From Verrucomicrobiota bacterium (GTDB lineage Bacteria > Verrucomicrobiota > Verrucomicrobiia > Chthoniobacterales > UBA10450), in contig QHOS01000020.1 of NCBI GenBank assembly GCA_003219415.1, positions 1 through 64,000 of the forward strand: a DNA stretch of 64,000 bases, read 5' to 3'. The first letter of the stretch is position 1, and every line of letters starts with the position of its first letter. The translations under genes and the position numbers were made by a program. Positions 35,532 to 44,975 of the stretch are shown here, piece by piece. The notes under the pieces were generated by a model. The model saw only the letters and a program-made list of their open reading frames with translations, did not search any database and was not told the origin of the DNA.

Positions 35532-35584
35532 AAGATCTGATTCTCCGACTTATACGATTTATACACCTATTAAACTCATCGACG

Positions 35585-36727
35585 CTAAATACGTGGCGTT
35601 ACTCGCACCCGCATGGCCACAGGTTTCTTGTGCGGCGGCTCAAGGATGCCCTGGCGATATATGTTCAGTAATAAACCGATCCCGAACATGCATGCGACCA
35701 GGTTCGAACCACCATAACTAATGAACGGCAGCGGCAACCCTTTGTTCGGCAGAAGCGATGTCGTCACACCGATATTGACTGCGGCCTGCAAAGCGAGCAG
35801 CGAAACGACGCCACAGCCAAGAAGAAGGCCGAACCGATCCTTGGAGTGCAGCGCGATTAGGATGCCGCAAACAATGATGACCACGAACAAAAAGATCACG
35901 AGCAAACTGAACCGCAGGCCAAGCTCTTCGCCAATAATTGGAAAAATGAAATCTGTATGCGCGTACGGCAGATAAAGCATTTTTTGACGACCGTTACCAA
36001 GGCCCAGTCCCTCCATTCCGCCACTGCCCCAGGCGATCAATGCCTGCATCTGCTGCAAGCCAGCGTCTTCCTTGTAGTTTTGCGGATGAAGAAAGGCGGA
36101 GAGTCGCCCCATTCGCTCGGAGATTCGGCTGGCAATGATCAGAAGCCCGCCAAGGCCGGCGAACGATATCATACCGAGCCATAATGGATTGGTACCGGCA
36201 ACGAACATGACCACAAAAGCAGTGGTTCCGAGCAAGGCCGTCGTCCCCAGATCGACTTCTCCGAGAACAAGAGCCGCCGGGAGGCTAATGATTGCAAGGG
36301 GAAGAATGAGTCCAAAGAAGACATTGCTCCCTGCGTCTTCGCGTCGCGCAAACCAGGCAGCAAGGAAAACGACTGCGGCCAGCTTCGCGAGTTCCGAGGG
36401 CTGAAAGGTTACCGGGCCAACAGCGATCCAACGGCGCGATCCGTTAAGGCGCATCCCGATGTGCGGAAAATAACAAAGCAATAATGCGACGAGCGCCAAT
36501 GTAAACCACAGCCACCATGTACGCTGCCAAAAGTGATAATCCGTCAGCGCACCAACGATGCAGACTGCAAGGCCAACTCCGAACCAAATCGCCTGCCGTC
36601 TGATGAAAAAATAGACGTCTCCGTGGCTGTCGCGCGCAAACGCACTCGTGCTAAAAAGCATGACAATCCCAATGACGAGAAGCCCCAGCACGGCGAGAAA
36701 AAGGATATAGGCGCTCTTACGATGCAT
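35585..36727 (-). CDS. ftsW: Septal peptidoglycan polymerase FtsW
   Basis: 380 residues with about ten membrane helices. SEDS-family blocks: PSELAKLAAVVFLAAW, GEVDLGTTALLGTTAFV, AGLQQMQALIAWGSGGMEGLGLGNGRQKMLYLP, HTDFIFPIIGEELG and the C-terminal GLPLPFISYGGSNLVA. It polymerises lipid II with FtsI. It starts two bases after the stop of the LysM gene. Confidence 0.95.
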   Translation of the reverse strand: MHRKSAYILFLAVLGLLVIGIVMLFSTSAFARDSHGDVYFFIRRQAIWFGVGLAVCIVGALTDYHFWQRTWWLWFTLALVALLLCYFPHIGMRLNGSRRWIAVGPVTFQPSELAKLAAVVFLAAWFARREDAGSNVFFGLILPLAIISLPAALVLGEVDLGTTALLGTTAFVVMFVAGTNPLWLGMISFAGLGGLLIIASRISERMGRLSAFLHPQNYKEDAGLQQMQALIAWGSGGMEGLGLGNGRQKMLYLPYAHTDFIFPIIGEELGLRFSLLVIFLFVVIIVCGILIALHSKDRFGLLLGCGVVSLLALQAAVNIGVTTSLLPNKGLPLPFISYGGSNLVACMFGIGLLLNIYRQGILEPPHKKPVAMRVRVTPRI

Positions 36728-36729
36728 AA

Positions 36730-37398
36730 TCAGGTCGAGCGCGCTTGTTGCTTTGTGTGGCGCACTTCATTTTTCCTGGGGTTCGCTGCTTTTTCGTTCG
36801 TCGTTTTTGACTTTGTTGCCTTGGGGATTAACAGCTTTTGGCCAATCCGTAATTTGCGCGCATCCTCGATATGGTTGAGCGCGATCAGATCGTTGTAAGG
36901 GACCTTTAGTTTTCTTGCGATCGTCACCGGATTATCGCCCTTCTTCACGACGTACGTTTTTCCAGAAGGCACAGGCTTGGCCGCGGCAGCTTTCGCGACG
37001 GAGGGCGCGGTCGCGTGGTCGTCTTTTGAAGATAATTTCGAAGGCGAATGTGAAGGTTTTAGATCCTCGCGGGGCGGATTCTCTTTTTGCACCACTGCAG
37101 TTTGCGGCTTGGCGCCATCAGCGTGAATTACTGCGCTCACCGTCGCGGAGGGTTTAGGTTCCGCGTTCGCCGAGGATGCCGGAACGAACGAACTCTCCCG
37201 GGTTTTGATCGCGTTGAACGCGATAATTCCCGACACGGCGACTACGTGCAGAAGCAAAACAATCAGCAGCGCTCGCGACAATTTCATGTTCGGCTCCGGC
37301 ATTTCTTCAAAGTCCATTCCGGCAGACGCTGCCGACGAGCGGCGCGCAGTCGCGGCCCAGAGTTTTCTATGTCTGAAGAAGCGCGGAACTTTCATCAT
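36730..37398 (-). CDS. LysM-domain membrane protein inside the dcw cluster
   Basis: 222 residues: short basic N-terminus, one membrane helix (ALLIVLLLHVVAVSGIIAFN, about 43-62), a Pro/Ser/Lys-rich linker, and one LysM domain (YVVKKGDNPVTIARKLKVPY... KLLIPK, about 148-194), then a basic tail. LysM binds peptidoglycan, so this is probably a bitopic periplasmic protein tied to septal wall synthesis. Its ATG overlaps the murD TAA by one base and ftsW follows directly, so it is co-expressed with them. It is not a member of the classical cluster. Confidence 0.85.
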   Translation of the reverse strand: MMKVPRFFRHRKLWAATARRSSAASAGMDFEEMPEPNMKLSRALLIVLLLHVVAVSGIIAFNAIKTRESSFVPASSANAEPKPSATVSAVIHADGAKPQTAVVQKENPPREDLKPSHSPSKLSSKDDHATAPSVAKAAAAKPVPSGKTYVVKKGDNPVTIARKLKVPYNDLIALNHIEDARKLRIGQKLLIPKATKSKTTNEKAANPRKNEVRHTKQQARST

Positions 37399-38729
37399 TA
37401 GGTTTCCGGCAACGCGCGAACGAGCGCGCGAAATTGATCGCCTCGATCGGCGTAGCTTTTGAACATGTCGAACGATGATGTCCCCGGAGAGAAAAGAACC
37501 ATTTCCCCAGGTTTTGCGCTGGAATGCGCACGCTCGACCGCGTCGGCAAGCGAGCTTGCAATCTCGGATTCGACCGCGTCAGCCCAGGAGCGCTTGATGC
37601 TGTCGGCTATTTCGCCGATCAAAATCGTGGATTTGACCTTCTCCTTTACGAGGGATCGAAGCGGATCAAAACTAAATCCCTTGTCCTTACCGCCGGCGAT
37701 CAGAATGACGGGCTTGGTTTGCGCGCGCAATGCCTTGTCCACTGCATCGAGGTTGGTCGCCTTGGAATCGTTTACATAGGCGACGCCGTTGACTTCGCGC
37801 ACAAATTCGCACCGATGCGGACGCGGCTCATAAGCAGAAAGCGGCGGCACCATCTGCTCGAACGACAAACCTCGCGCCATGCCGACTGCAAGGGTCGCCA
37901 TTAAATTCTCGATGTTATGCAAGCCGCGCAGCTTGGTATTTGCCAATCGCAAGACTGATTCGTCGCCGTAAAGAATCGCTCCTTCTGAGAGTCGGAAGTC
38001 TCCACCATTAGCGTAGGCGCTAAACGTGATCGTGCGCGGGCGGATATTCGGTATTTTCTCTATGGCATTCACGACTGCCACATCGGCATTGGTTTGATTT
38101 TCAAAAATGCGCAGCTTGGCCGCGCGATATTCTGCTACCGAACGATAACGATCGAGATGGTCCGGAGCGAAGTTAAGCCAGAGACTGATGGATGGATGAA
38201 AGGTGCGAATCGTTTCCAGTTGGAACGAGCTCACCTCTACCGTGAGCACGTCGAATGGCTGCTTCTCGCGCGCAACTTCGGACAGCGGTTTCCCAATATT
38301 TCCGCAGGCAATCGTTCGTTGGCCGCAAGCATTCAGCGTTTGAGCGAGCAATTCGGTAGTTGTCGTTTTGCCGTTCGTGCCCGTGACTGCGATGACCGGA
38401 ATTTTATCGCAAAAGCGCCAACCGAGTTCGAGCTCGCTGATGATGTCGATTCCGCGCGATGAGAAATTGCGCACCAATCGAGAAGCCGGATCGATGCCCG
38501 GACTTAAGACCGCCATGTGATAAGTAGTCGCCGCGGCATCCGCTGCCGCTCCGCAGATTACACGGACATTCTGTGCTCGCAGATTGTCGATGGTCGATTT
38601 AAGTAAGTTCTTCTCTTCGGCACTATCGAGCACTGTAACTTGCGCACCCTCCGATATGAGCAGCAGCGCCGCAGCGCTCCCGCTTAATCCCGCACCAAGA
38701 ACGGCGATATTCTGATTTTTGTAGCGCAC
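37398..38729 (-). CDS. murD: UDP-N-acetylmuramoylalanine--D-glutamate ligase
   Basis: 443 residues. VLGAGLSGSAAALLL N-terminal Rossmann motif, ATP site AVTGTNGKTTTTELL, NFAPDHLDRY, HRCEFVREVNGVAYVNDSKATN and LIAGGKDKGF identify MurD, which adds D-Glu to UDP-MurNAc-L-Ala. It lies three bases downstream of mraY. Confidence 0.96.
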   Translation of the reverse strand: MRYKNQNIAVLGAGLSGSAAALLLISEGAQVTVLDSAEEKNLLKSTIDNLRAQNVRVICGAAADAAATTYHMAVLSPGIDPASRLVRNFSSRGIDIISELELGWRFCDKIPVIAVTGTNGKTTTTELLAQTLNACGQRTIACGNIGKPLSEVAREKQPFDVLTVEVSSFQLETIRTFHPSISLWLNFAPDHLDRYRSVAEYRAAKLRIFENQTNADVAVVNAIEKIPNIRPRTITFSAYANGGDFRLSEGAILYGDESVLRLANTKLRGLHNIENLMATLAVGMARGLSFEQMVPPLSAYEPRPHRCEFVREVNGVAYVNDSKATNLDAVDKALRAQTKPVILIAGGKDKGFSFDPLRSLVKEKVKSTILIGEIADSIKRSWADAVESEIASSLADAVERAHSSAKPGEMVLFSPGTSSFDMFKSYADRGDQFRALVRALPET

Positions 38730-38732
38730 GTT

Positions 38733-39833
38733 TTACCTCAGTTTCAGTGTTGCGAGACCGAGCAAGGCAAAGATGATCGAGAGAATCCAAAACCGAACGA
38801 TGACCGTATTTTCCTTCCAGCCTGTCAATTCGAAGTGATGATGAAGCGGAGACATGACGAAAATCCGCTTGCCCGTGAGTTTGAAACTCATCACCTGCAA
38901 AATCACCGAGACGGCTTCGATCACGAAAACGCCGCCTACCACAACCAGGAGCAGCTCCTGCTTGCAACAGATCGCCACGACGCCAATCGTGCCGCCGAGA
39001 GAGAGCGACCCGGTATCGCCCATGAAAACTTTCGCTGGAAAACAATTAAACCAGAGGAAGCCCAGACCCGCACCGATCAGTGCGGAGCAGACGACAGTCA
39101 GTTCCCCGGCAAACGGATAGAACGGAACCTGTAAATATTCAGCGATTCGGAAATTTCCAGCCGCGTAGGAAAGCAAAGCATAAGCAAATGCCACGGTGAT
39201 GGTGCACCCAATCGCCAAACCGTCGAGCCCGTCGGTAAGATTGACCGCATTCGAGGAACCCACAATGACGAGGAGAAAAAATACGAAGGTAAACCAGCCC
39301 ATGTTCGCAATGACCGGGGCCTTGACGAATGGCACATAGAGAGAACGCGCCTGCACTTCCAGCAGTGGACTGGTGAGAAAAACGGCGGTGACAATTAGGG
39401 CTAGAGCAATCTGAAAAACCAGTTTGATCCGGCCGCTAATGCCATCGGACTTCTTCTTCGTCACCTTGAGATAATCATCAGCGAACCCGAGAGCACCGAG
39501 ATAAACCATGCAAAACAGGACCAGCCAAACGAAGCGGTTATCAAGGCGCGCCCAGATAAGACTGGACACAAAGACGGAGCCAATAACCAGCACGCCACCC
39601 ATGGTGGGCGTTCCTTGCTTGCCGCCGTGCAGTTCGGCGAGGCGGTGAACCTCGGCCGCTCCACGAATCGGTTGTCCCAATTTCAGCGCGATCAGGATTC
39701 GAATAATGAAGTTTCCAAAGATCAACGTGAGCAAGAATGCCGTCACTGCCGCGGCAATGGCCCGGAACGTGACATAAAGGAAAACATTGAACCCGATGAA
39801 CCGATCGCTCAGGTGATGGAGGAAGTACATCAT
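38733..39833 (-). CDS. mraY: Phospho-N-acetylmuramoyl-pentapeptide transferase
   Basis: 366 residues, ten membrane helices. GTPTMGGVL, the Asp pair FADDYLKVTKKKSDGI, NAVNLTDGLDGLA, FNCFPAKVFMGDTGSLSLGG and MSPLHHHFEL are diagnostic MraY motifs. It forms lipid I from UDP-MurNAc-pentapeptide and undecaprenyl phosphate. Its ATG overlaps the murF stop by four bases. Confidence 0.97.
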   Translation of the reverse strand: MMYFLHHLSDRFIGFNVFLYVTFRAIAAAVTAFLLTLIFGNFIIRILIALKLGQPIRGAAEVHRLAELHGGKQGTPTMGGVLVIGSVFVSSLIWARLDNRFVWLVLFCMVYLGALGFADDYLKVTKKKSDGISGRIKLVFQIALALIVTAVFLTSPLLEVQARSLYVPFVKAPVIANMGWFTFVFFLLVIVGSSNAVNLTDGLDGLAIGCTITVAFAYALLSYAAGNFRIAEYLQVPFYPFAGELTVVCSALIGAGLGFLWFNCFPAKVFMGDTGSLSLGGTIGVVAICCKQELLLVVVGGVFVIEAVSVILQVMSFKLTGKRIFVMSPLHHHFELTGWKENTVIVRFWILSIIFALLGLATLKLR

Positions 39834-41224
39834 GGCGAATTGGCAACTATGGATTGCGGATTGCGGAACGCTTCAATCACTTGCTCTGTGCGCGCCAGGC
39901 GACTGCCCTTGATGAGAATGAGGTCGCCCGGCGCGGCGAGTTCGCCTAACAGTTCAGCTGCTTCGGCAGTTGATGCCACAGTCGAGCTGTTCTGAAGCCC
40001 GGCCCGTCGTGCCGCTTCTGCGATGGTGGCGGCCACATTTCCAATGGCAATCAGATGGTCAACCTTTAACGCGGCCGCCGTTTCGCCTACTTCGCGGTGT
40101 CCGCGCTCCGATTCGTCGCCCAATTCAAGCATCTCGCCCAACACGGCGATCCGTTGCCCCTCAGCGTCCAGCTCAACTAATGTTCGCAACGCCGCTTTCA
40201 TAGAATCGGGATTTGCGTTGTAGCTGTCGTCGAGAAACTGCACGCCGCGGACTTCCTTGACTTGTAAACGCGCCTTCGTGAGTGGCGCGGCGACCAGGCC
40301 CGCAGCGCATTCTTCCAGCGAAAGACCGAAGACGCGACCGGCCGCAATGGCCAGCAGCGCGTTCTGCACCATATGCAACCCAGGCACAGGTAATTGGGCC
40401 CGGCAGCGATGCGCGCCTTCGAGAATCGTAAAATCTGTTCCGCTCCCGCTCTGATTGACCTCGCTTGCGCGAATCGTGCCAGCAGTCGTGCCTGCCAAAA
40501 TCACTTTGCCCTGCGTGCGAGCCGCGATCTCCCGGGTAAATCGATCGTCAGCGTTTAAGATGACCGTTCCCTCGGCGCCCACGGCCTCTGCAAGCGCGCC
40601 TTTCTCCCCGGCAATTCTTTCGCGCGATCCCATAAACTCGATATGCGCGACGCCAACGTTTGTAATGATGCCGACGTCGGGCGCAGCTACTTTGGCCAGC
40701 GCCGCAACTTCGCCCGGGTGATTCATTCCAATTTCCCAGACTGCGACTTCGTCCCGCGACGTGGCTTCCAGAATTGTTCGAGGCAGGCCGACGTGATTAT
40801 TAAAATTTCCTTGTGTCTTCGTGACTTGAAACCGGCGAGCGAGAACCGCCGCGGCGAAATCCTTCGTACTCGTTTTGCCGTTGCTTCCGGTTATTGCGAC
40901 CACACGTAGTGCCAGTGACTTCCGGTAGTTGGCAGCAAGTTGCTGGTACGCCTGCAACGTGTCGTTTGCACGAATAAGCGCGAAATTCTGCGGCACCTTT
41001 GCGTTCCAATTGAAATCAACGATCGCGCCAGCCGCTCCGCTCGTTGCGACGGCTTCGATGAAATTGTGTCCGTCAAATTTTTCGCCGCGCAACGCGACGA
41101 ATAGTTCGCCGCGCTTAATCGTGCGCGAATCCGTGCTGACCTTATCGATTACAACAGTTCCGTCTCCGGACGAAAGCGAGCCTCCGGCCCATTGGGCAAT
41201 CTGAGAAAGCGGAAGTGGATTCAT
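39830..41224 (-). CDS. murF: UDP-MurNAc-tripeptide--D-alanyl-D-alanine ligase
   Basis: 464 residues. AITGSNGKTSTKDF ATP site, NNHVGLPRTIL, WEIGMNHPGEVA, DDSYNANPDSMKAAL and VLGEMLELGDES are MurF-specific blocks. It adds the D-Ala-D-Ala made by Ddl. The stop is coupled to mraY (ATGA), and murE lies 25 bp upstream. Confidence 0.97.
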   Translation of the reverse strand: MNPLPLSQIAQWAGGSLSSGDGTVVIDKVSTDSRTIKRGELFVALRGEKFDGHNFIEAVATSGAAGAIVDFNWNAKVPQNFALIRANDTLQAYQQLAANYRKSLALRVVAITGSNGKTSTKDFAAAVLARRFQVTKTQGNFNNHVGLPRTILEATSRDEVAVWEIGMNHPGEVAALAKVAAPDVGIITNVGVAHIEFMGSRERIAGEKGALAEAVGAEGTVILNADDRFTREIAARTQGKVILAGTTAGTIRASEVNQSGSGTDFTILEGAHRCRAQLPVPGLHMVQNALLAIAAGRVFGLSLEECAAGLVAAPLTKARLQVKEVRGVQFLDDSYNANPDSMKAALRTLVELDAEGQRIAVLGEMLELGDESERGHREVGETAAALKVDHLIAIGNVAATIAEAARRAGLQNSSTVASTAEAAELLGELAAPGDLILIKGSRLARTEQVIEAFRNPQSIVANSP

Positions 41225-41249
41225 AGCAAAAGTAGCACAGCCATCCTGA

Positions 41250-42734
41250 TCATGATGAAAACTCTACTGGATGATCCTCGATCGCACGTCGCGCGACTTG
41301 AATATCGTCGAACGGGATGGTGTGATCTGCGAACTCCTGATAATTTTCGTGCCCCTTGCCGGCGATCAAGATAATGTCGCGCGGGCGTGCCAGCTCAATG
41401 GCGCGATTAATGGCCTGAGTGCGATCGACAATTTTTTCATAGTGAGTCGATCGAAATCCCTTTTCGATTTCGGCGACGATCGTGTCCGGATTTTCTTTGC
41501 GCGGATTGTCCGAGGTAATGATGGCGTAATCGGCATGGCGATCCACTGTTTGGGCCATCAACGGACGTTTCTGCCGGTCGCGATTTCCACCACAACCAAA
41601 AACGGCAATCAACCGATGCGGGTCAAGCTCGCGCAGAGTTTTGAGCACGTTGCCTAAGGCGTCAGGCGTGTGGGCGTAATCGACAAAAACCTGAAACTGC
41701 CGCTTTGCCGCAACCAGCTCCAGGCGTCCCGGCACTTGCGGCGACCTGCCAAGGCTAAACACAGCATCGCGCAGATTGATTCCAAGAGCATTGGCTGCAG
41801 CCAGCGCCGCCACCGAATTTGTGACATTAAATCGGCCAATCAACGGAACGCGGACCAGATAGCTCTTTCCGCGAGCATCCAACTGATAGGAGGTGCCGCT
41901 GGACTCAACGCGATAATTTGAAGCGCGGAAATCTGCGCGCATCCCCATTCCGTAAGTGATCACTGCAACGCGCTTGTCGATTTTGTCGAGGAGTTGTTCG
42001 CCGTAGCGGTCATCAATATTTACAATTGCTGTTGGTTTGCGCTTTCTTTTCTGACTCCCGAGTCCTGTGAAGAGCTTCATCTTGGATTCGAAATAGCTTT
42101 TCATGGTCCCATGAAAATCGAGATGGTCCTGCGTAAGATTTGTAAAGACGGCGACGTTCCATTCGATTCCACGCGTGCGATCCTGCGCAAGCGCATGCGA
42201 AGAAACTTCCACCGCCGCTGCCTTACAACCCGCGTTGACGATCTGGGCCAATAGCTCCTGTAAATCGAGCGATTCCGGCGTAGTGCGAATGGCCGGCAGC
42301 ACCCGCTCGCCGATCTCGTAGCGCACCGTTCCGATTAATCCGCAACGCAAGCCGGAATTTTCACAAATGTGCCTGATGAGAAACGTAGTGGTGGTTTTGC
42401 CGTTCGTACCGGTGGCTGCCGCCAGTTTTAGTTTGCGCTCCGGGTGCCCGTAAAGGGTTGCTGCAAAATCAGCGAGCGCGGTACGCGTATTCTCGACGAC
42501 AAGACAAGTTGCGCGGGGATTTTGTTCCTCCCGTTCGGCAACGATTACCGATGCGCCTTTTTCGATTGCCTGACCGATGAATTCGTGGCCATCGGATTTC
42601 TCGCCCCGCAATGCCACGAACATGCCATTCCTTTGCACGCGGCGCGAGTCATACGCGATGTTTTCCACCGTGCGATCAAGTGTCCCGATGATCTGGCGAA
42701 CTGCAGTCGCGGAGAGGAGAGTCTTGAGCTGCAT
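41250..42734 (-). CDS. murE: UDP-MurNAc-L-Ala-D-Glu ligase MurE, diaminopimelate-type
   Basis: 494 residues. ATGTNGKTTTTFLI ATP site, RTTPESLDLQ, VEVSSHAL, DHLDFHGTM, and SDNPRKENP. The DNPR tetrapeptide is the signature of meso-diaminopimelate-adding enzymes, so the peptidoglycan is predicted to be the meso-DAP type. A 58-bp gap separates it from ftsI upstream. Confidence 0.97.
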   Translation of the reverse strand: MQLKTLLSATAVRQIIGTLDRTVENIAYDSRRVQRNGMFVALRGEKSDGHEFIGQAIEKGASVIVAEREEQNPRATCLVVENTRTALADFAATLYGHPERKLKLAAATGTNGKTTTTFLIRHICENSGLRCGLIGTVRYEIGERVLPAIRTTPESLDLQELLAQIVNAGCKAAAVEVSSHALAQDRTRGIEWNVAVFTNLTQDHLDFHGTMKSYFESKMKLFTGLGSQKRKRKPTAIVNIDDRYGEQLLDKIDKRVAVITYGMGMRADFRASNYRVESSGTSYQLDARGKSYLVRVPLIGRFNVTNSVAALAAANALGINLRDAVFSLGRSPQVPGRLELVAAKRQFQVFVDYAHTPDALGNVLKTLRELDPHRLIAVFGCGGNRDRQKRPLMAQTVDRHADYAIITSDNPRKENPDTIVAEIEKGFRSTHYEKIVDRTQAINRAIELARPRDIILIAGKGHENYQEFADHTIPFDDIQVARRAIEDHPVEFSS

Positions 42735-42792
42735 GAGGCTTTAACATGTCCGCAACGGGACCGATTCGCAGCCGCGAACCATGGCGAGGTGT

Positions 42793-44610
42793 TCAATTGC
42801 GCGACGCATTGGTTAAGGCGACTCGTTCCGCCGATCCGGTCTTGCGGATTCGTTCCGCCGGCGTTGTTTTTTCGACTCGCTGTACGGGAATCGCTTTGCG
42901 AATCTCCTCATGCGGCTCAAGATCTAGATAGCGGGCCGCCTTTTCCGCCACCCGGGAAAAAATTGGTCCGGCGATGAGTCCGCCGTAGTTAAGCTCGGGT
43001 TTGCTAGTGTGCGCATCGTCGAGCACCACCAGACCGACAAACTCCGGATGGTCCGCCGGCAGATAACCAGCGAAAGAAACAACATATTTTCCCTGCTCGT
43101 ATCCCCCTCGAGGATCAACCTTTTGCGCGGTTCCGGTTTTGCCTGCAATCGTAAAACCGGGAACAGCAGCGGCGGCAGCGGTACCGCGATCGCTTACCAC
43201 ACCGCGCAGGGCGTCACCGATTTCTCTTGCGGTTTCCGGAGAAATCACCTGCCGCAGCTCTACAGGGGAAAGTGAGCTGATCGTTTTCCCTTCCGGCGTG
43301 GTAATCGATTTTATGATGCGTGGCGTGATTAATTTGCCTCCATTGGCAATCACAGCCATCGCCACGGTCATTTGTAACGGGGTCACCCCGACTTCGTGTC
43401 CCATCGGAATACGGGTGATCGAGATTTTACTCCACGCTCGCGGCGGTCGGATGAGTCCACCGATTTCACCCGGCAGCTCGATTCCGGTCCGCTCGCCAAA
43501 ACCGAATCGGCGTATGTATTCGTAGAATCGTTGCTCGCCCACGCTCAAGGCAAGTTTGGCTGCGCCGATATTGCTCGATTTGACGAGAATGTCGCGGACA
43601 CTCAGATACGAAAATGCGCGATGATCGTGTAAGGCTGAGCCGCCGAAATTCCAAAGACCGTTCTCGCAAAAGATCGTCGAATCGGGTCGCAGTTTGCGTT
43701 CGTTGAGAGCAGCGGCTGCGGCAACGATCTTAAAGGTGGAGCCGGGCTCCATCATGTCGATGATGGCCCGGTTTTTCATTTCTTCGGGCTTCGCCTCGGC
43801 GCGGAGGTTTAAATCGAAATCCGGCCGATTAGCCAGTGCCAGAATTTCGCCCGTTTGCGGCCGCATCAGAATAATCGTCGCCTTTTGAGGAGAATATTCC
43901 TGCATCGCAGCGTCGATCTCGTTCTCAACAATATTCTGTAAACTAAGATCGACAGTCAGATGAACCTGATAGCCGTCGCGCGGCGGTCGCTCCTGCCCAC
44001 GATAAGGCACGATTTCCTGGCCAGCGCGGTTGTGTTCGATGAAGCGAAAACCATCCTGCCCATGAAGATATTCCTCCATCGAAGCTTCCACTCCCTGGAT
44101 ACCACGATGGTCGAAGTCGGTGAATCCAATGACATGGCAAAGCATCGAGCCGTTTGGGTAAATACGAGTGGCGTCATGCTCGAAATAGATTCCGCGCAGA
44201 TTAGCGGCACGAAGTTTTTCACGCAGCGCGCCTGCCTGCGCCTCGGGTACTTCACGCTTAACTACGATGTAGCGGCGATCACTGCCTAACTTTTCGGCGA
44301 CCTGCGCGGGTGGGAGCTTGAGTTCCGCGCTCACGAGATCAACGATTGCCTGCCGGTTGTTAAGATGTGTGGCGTCGGCCACTACGGTTTGAACAGGAAT
44401 GTTGTGCGCGAGGACTTCACTATTCGCGTCGAGGATCGTGCCGCGTTCTCCGTGGATGATTTGCTTATAGACGTGCTTTTCAGCGGCAAGACCGGCGTAC
44501 TCGTCGTGCTTGATTGCCTGTAGATAGATTAAACGAAATGAAAAAACGCTGAACAGCCCGATAAAAGCAGCGCACACCAGCACGCAACGGGTTCGACTGT
44601 GTGATTTCAT
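42793..44610 (-). CDS. ftsI: Septal transpeptidase FtsI (penicillin-binding protein)
   Basis: 605 residues. One N-terminal membrane helix (CVLVCAAFIGLFSVFSF), a pedestal domain with GERGTILDANSEVLA, and the transpeptidase domain with SxxK in PGSTFKIVAAA, SxN in SSNIGAAKL and KTG in GKTGTAQK. It crosslinks septal peptidoglycan together with FtsW. ATG 44610 overlaps the ftsL stop (ATGA); the frame open to 44952 lies inside ftsL and is rejected. The C-terminal 45 residues are a charged repeat-like tail (VERVxKT...) of unknown role. Confidence 0.95.
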   Translation of the reverse strand: MKSHSRTRCVLVCAAFIGLFSVFSFRLIYLQAIKHDEYAGLAAEKHVYKQIIHGERGTILDANSEVLAHNIPVQTVVADATHLNNRQAIVDLVSAELKLPPAQVAEKLGSDRRYIVVKREVPEAQAGALREKLRAANLRGIYFEHDATRIYPNGSMLCHVIGFTDFDHRGIQGVEASMEEYLHGQDGFRFIEHNRAGQEIVPYRGQERPPRDGYQVHLTVDLSLQNIVENEIDAAMQEYSPQKATIILMRPQTGEILALANRPDFDLNLRAEAKPEEMKNRAIIDMMEPGSTFKIVAAAAALNERKLRPDSTIFCENGLWNFGGSALHDHRAFSYLSVRDILVKSSNIGAAKLALSVGEQRFYEYIRRFGFGERTGIELPGEIGGLIRPPRAWSKISITRIPMGHEVGVTPLQMTVAMAVIANGGKLITPRIIKSITTPEGKTISSLSPVELRQVISPETAREIGDALRGVVSDRGTAAAAAVPGFTIAGKTGTAQKVDPRGGYEQGKYVVSFAGYLPADHPEFVGLVVLDDAHTSKPELNYGGLIAGPIFSRVAEKAARYLDLEPHEEIRKAIPVQRVEKTTPAERIRKTGSAERVALTNASRN

Positions 44611-44975
44611 TTTGTGCCGGAGGCGTTGGCTACAGGTTGGATCGCATCGTCGTCCGCTGAGCGGGCAGGCATGGTGAGCCGCACAATGCTGGCTTCCGAA
44701 ATCGGCACCATTTTCAAATAGCCTTCTTTCAAACGGCGTTGCAATGCCGACCGCGAGGTCAAAGCCGCGATTTGTGCGCCGGCCATGTCGTTTTGCGTGC
44801 GCAGAGCAGCGAGTTCGTTTTCGATCGCCTTCCTGCGCTCGCCCAGGTGGTAGAGTTGAAGCGTCAAATAGACATAGCTCAGACCAGCCAACGCCAGAAA
44901 CGCCGTCACCACAATCCAACGCGCCAGCGACGCCGCGTTGACTGTATTGCAATTTCTTCGACGCGAACGGTTCAT
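44607..44975 (-). CDS. ftsL: FtsL-like cell division protein
   Basis: 122 residues: basic N-terminus, one membrane helix (WIVVTAFLALAGLSYVYL, about 20-37), then a coiled-coil-like periplasmic stretch (LGERRKAIENELAALRTQND). Sequence is weakly conserved as usual for FtsL; the identification relies on size, topology and position between rsmH and ftsI. It would form the FtsQLB regulator complex. It overlaps ftsI by four bases and abuts the rsmH stop. Confidence 0.85.
   Translation of the reverse strand: MNRSRRRNCNTVNAASLARWIVVTAFLALAGLSYVYLTLQLYHLGERRKAIENELAALRTQNDMAGAQIAALTSRSALQRRLKEGYLKMVPISEASIVRLTMPARSADDDAIQPVANASGTK

Noticed and set aside
44611-44952. Long N-terminal extension of FtsI
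   Set aside because: It lies entirely inside ftsL in another frame and has no FtsI-like character; ATG 44610 gives the normal start with an ATGA overlap.
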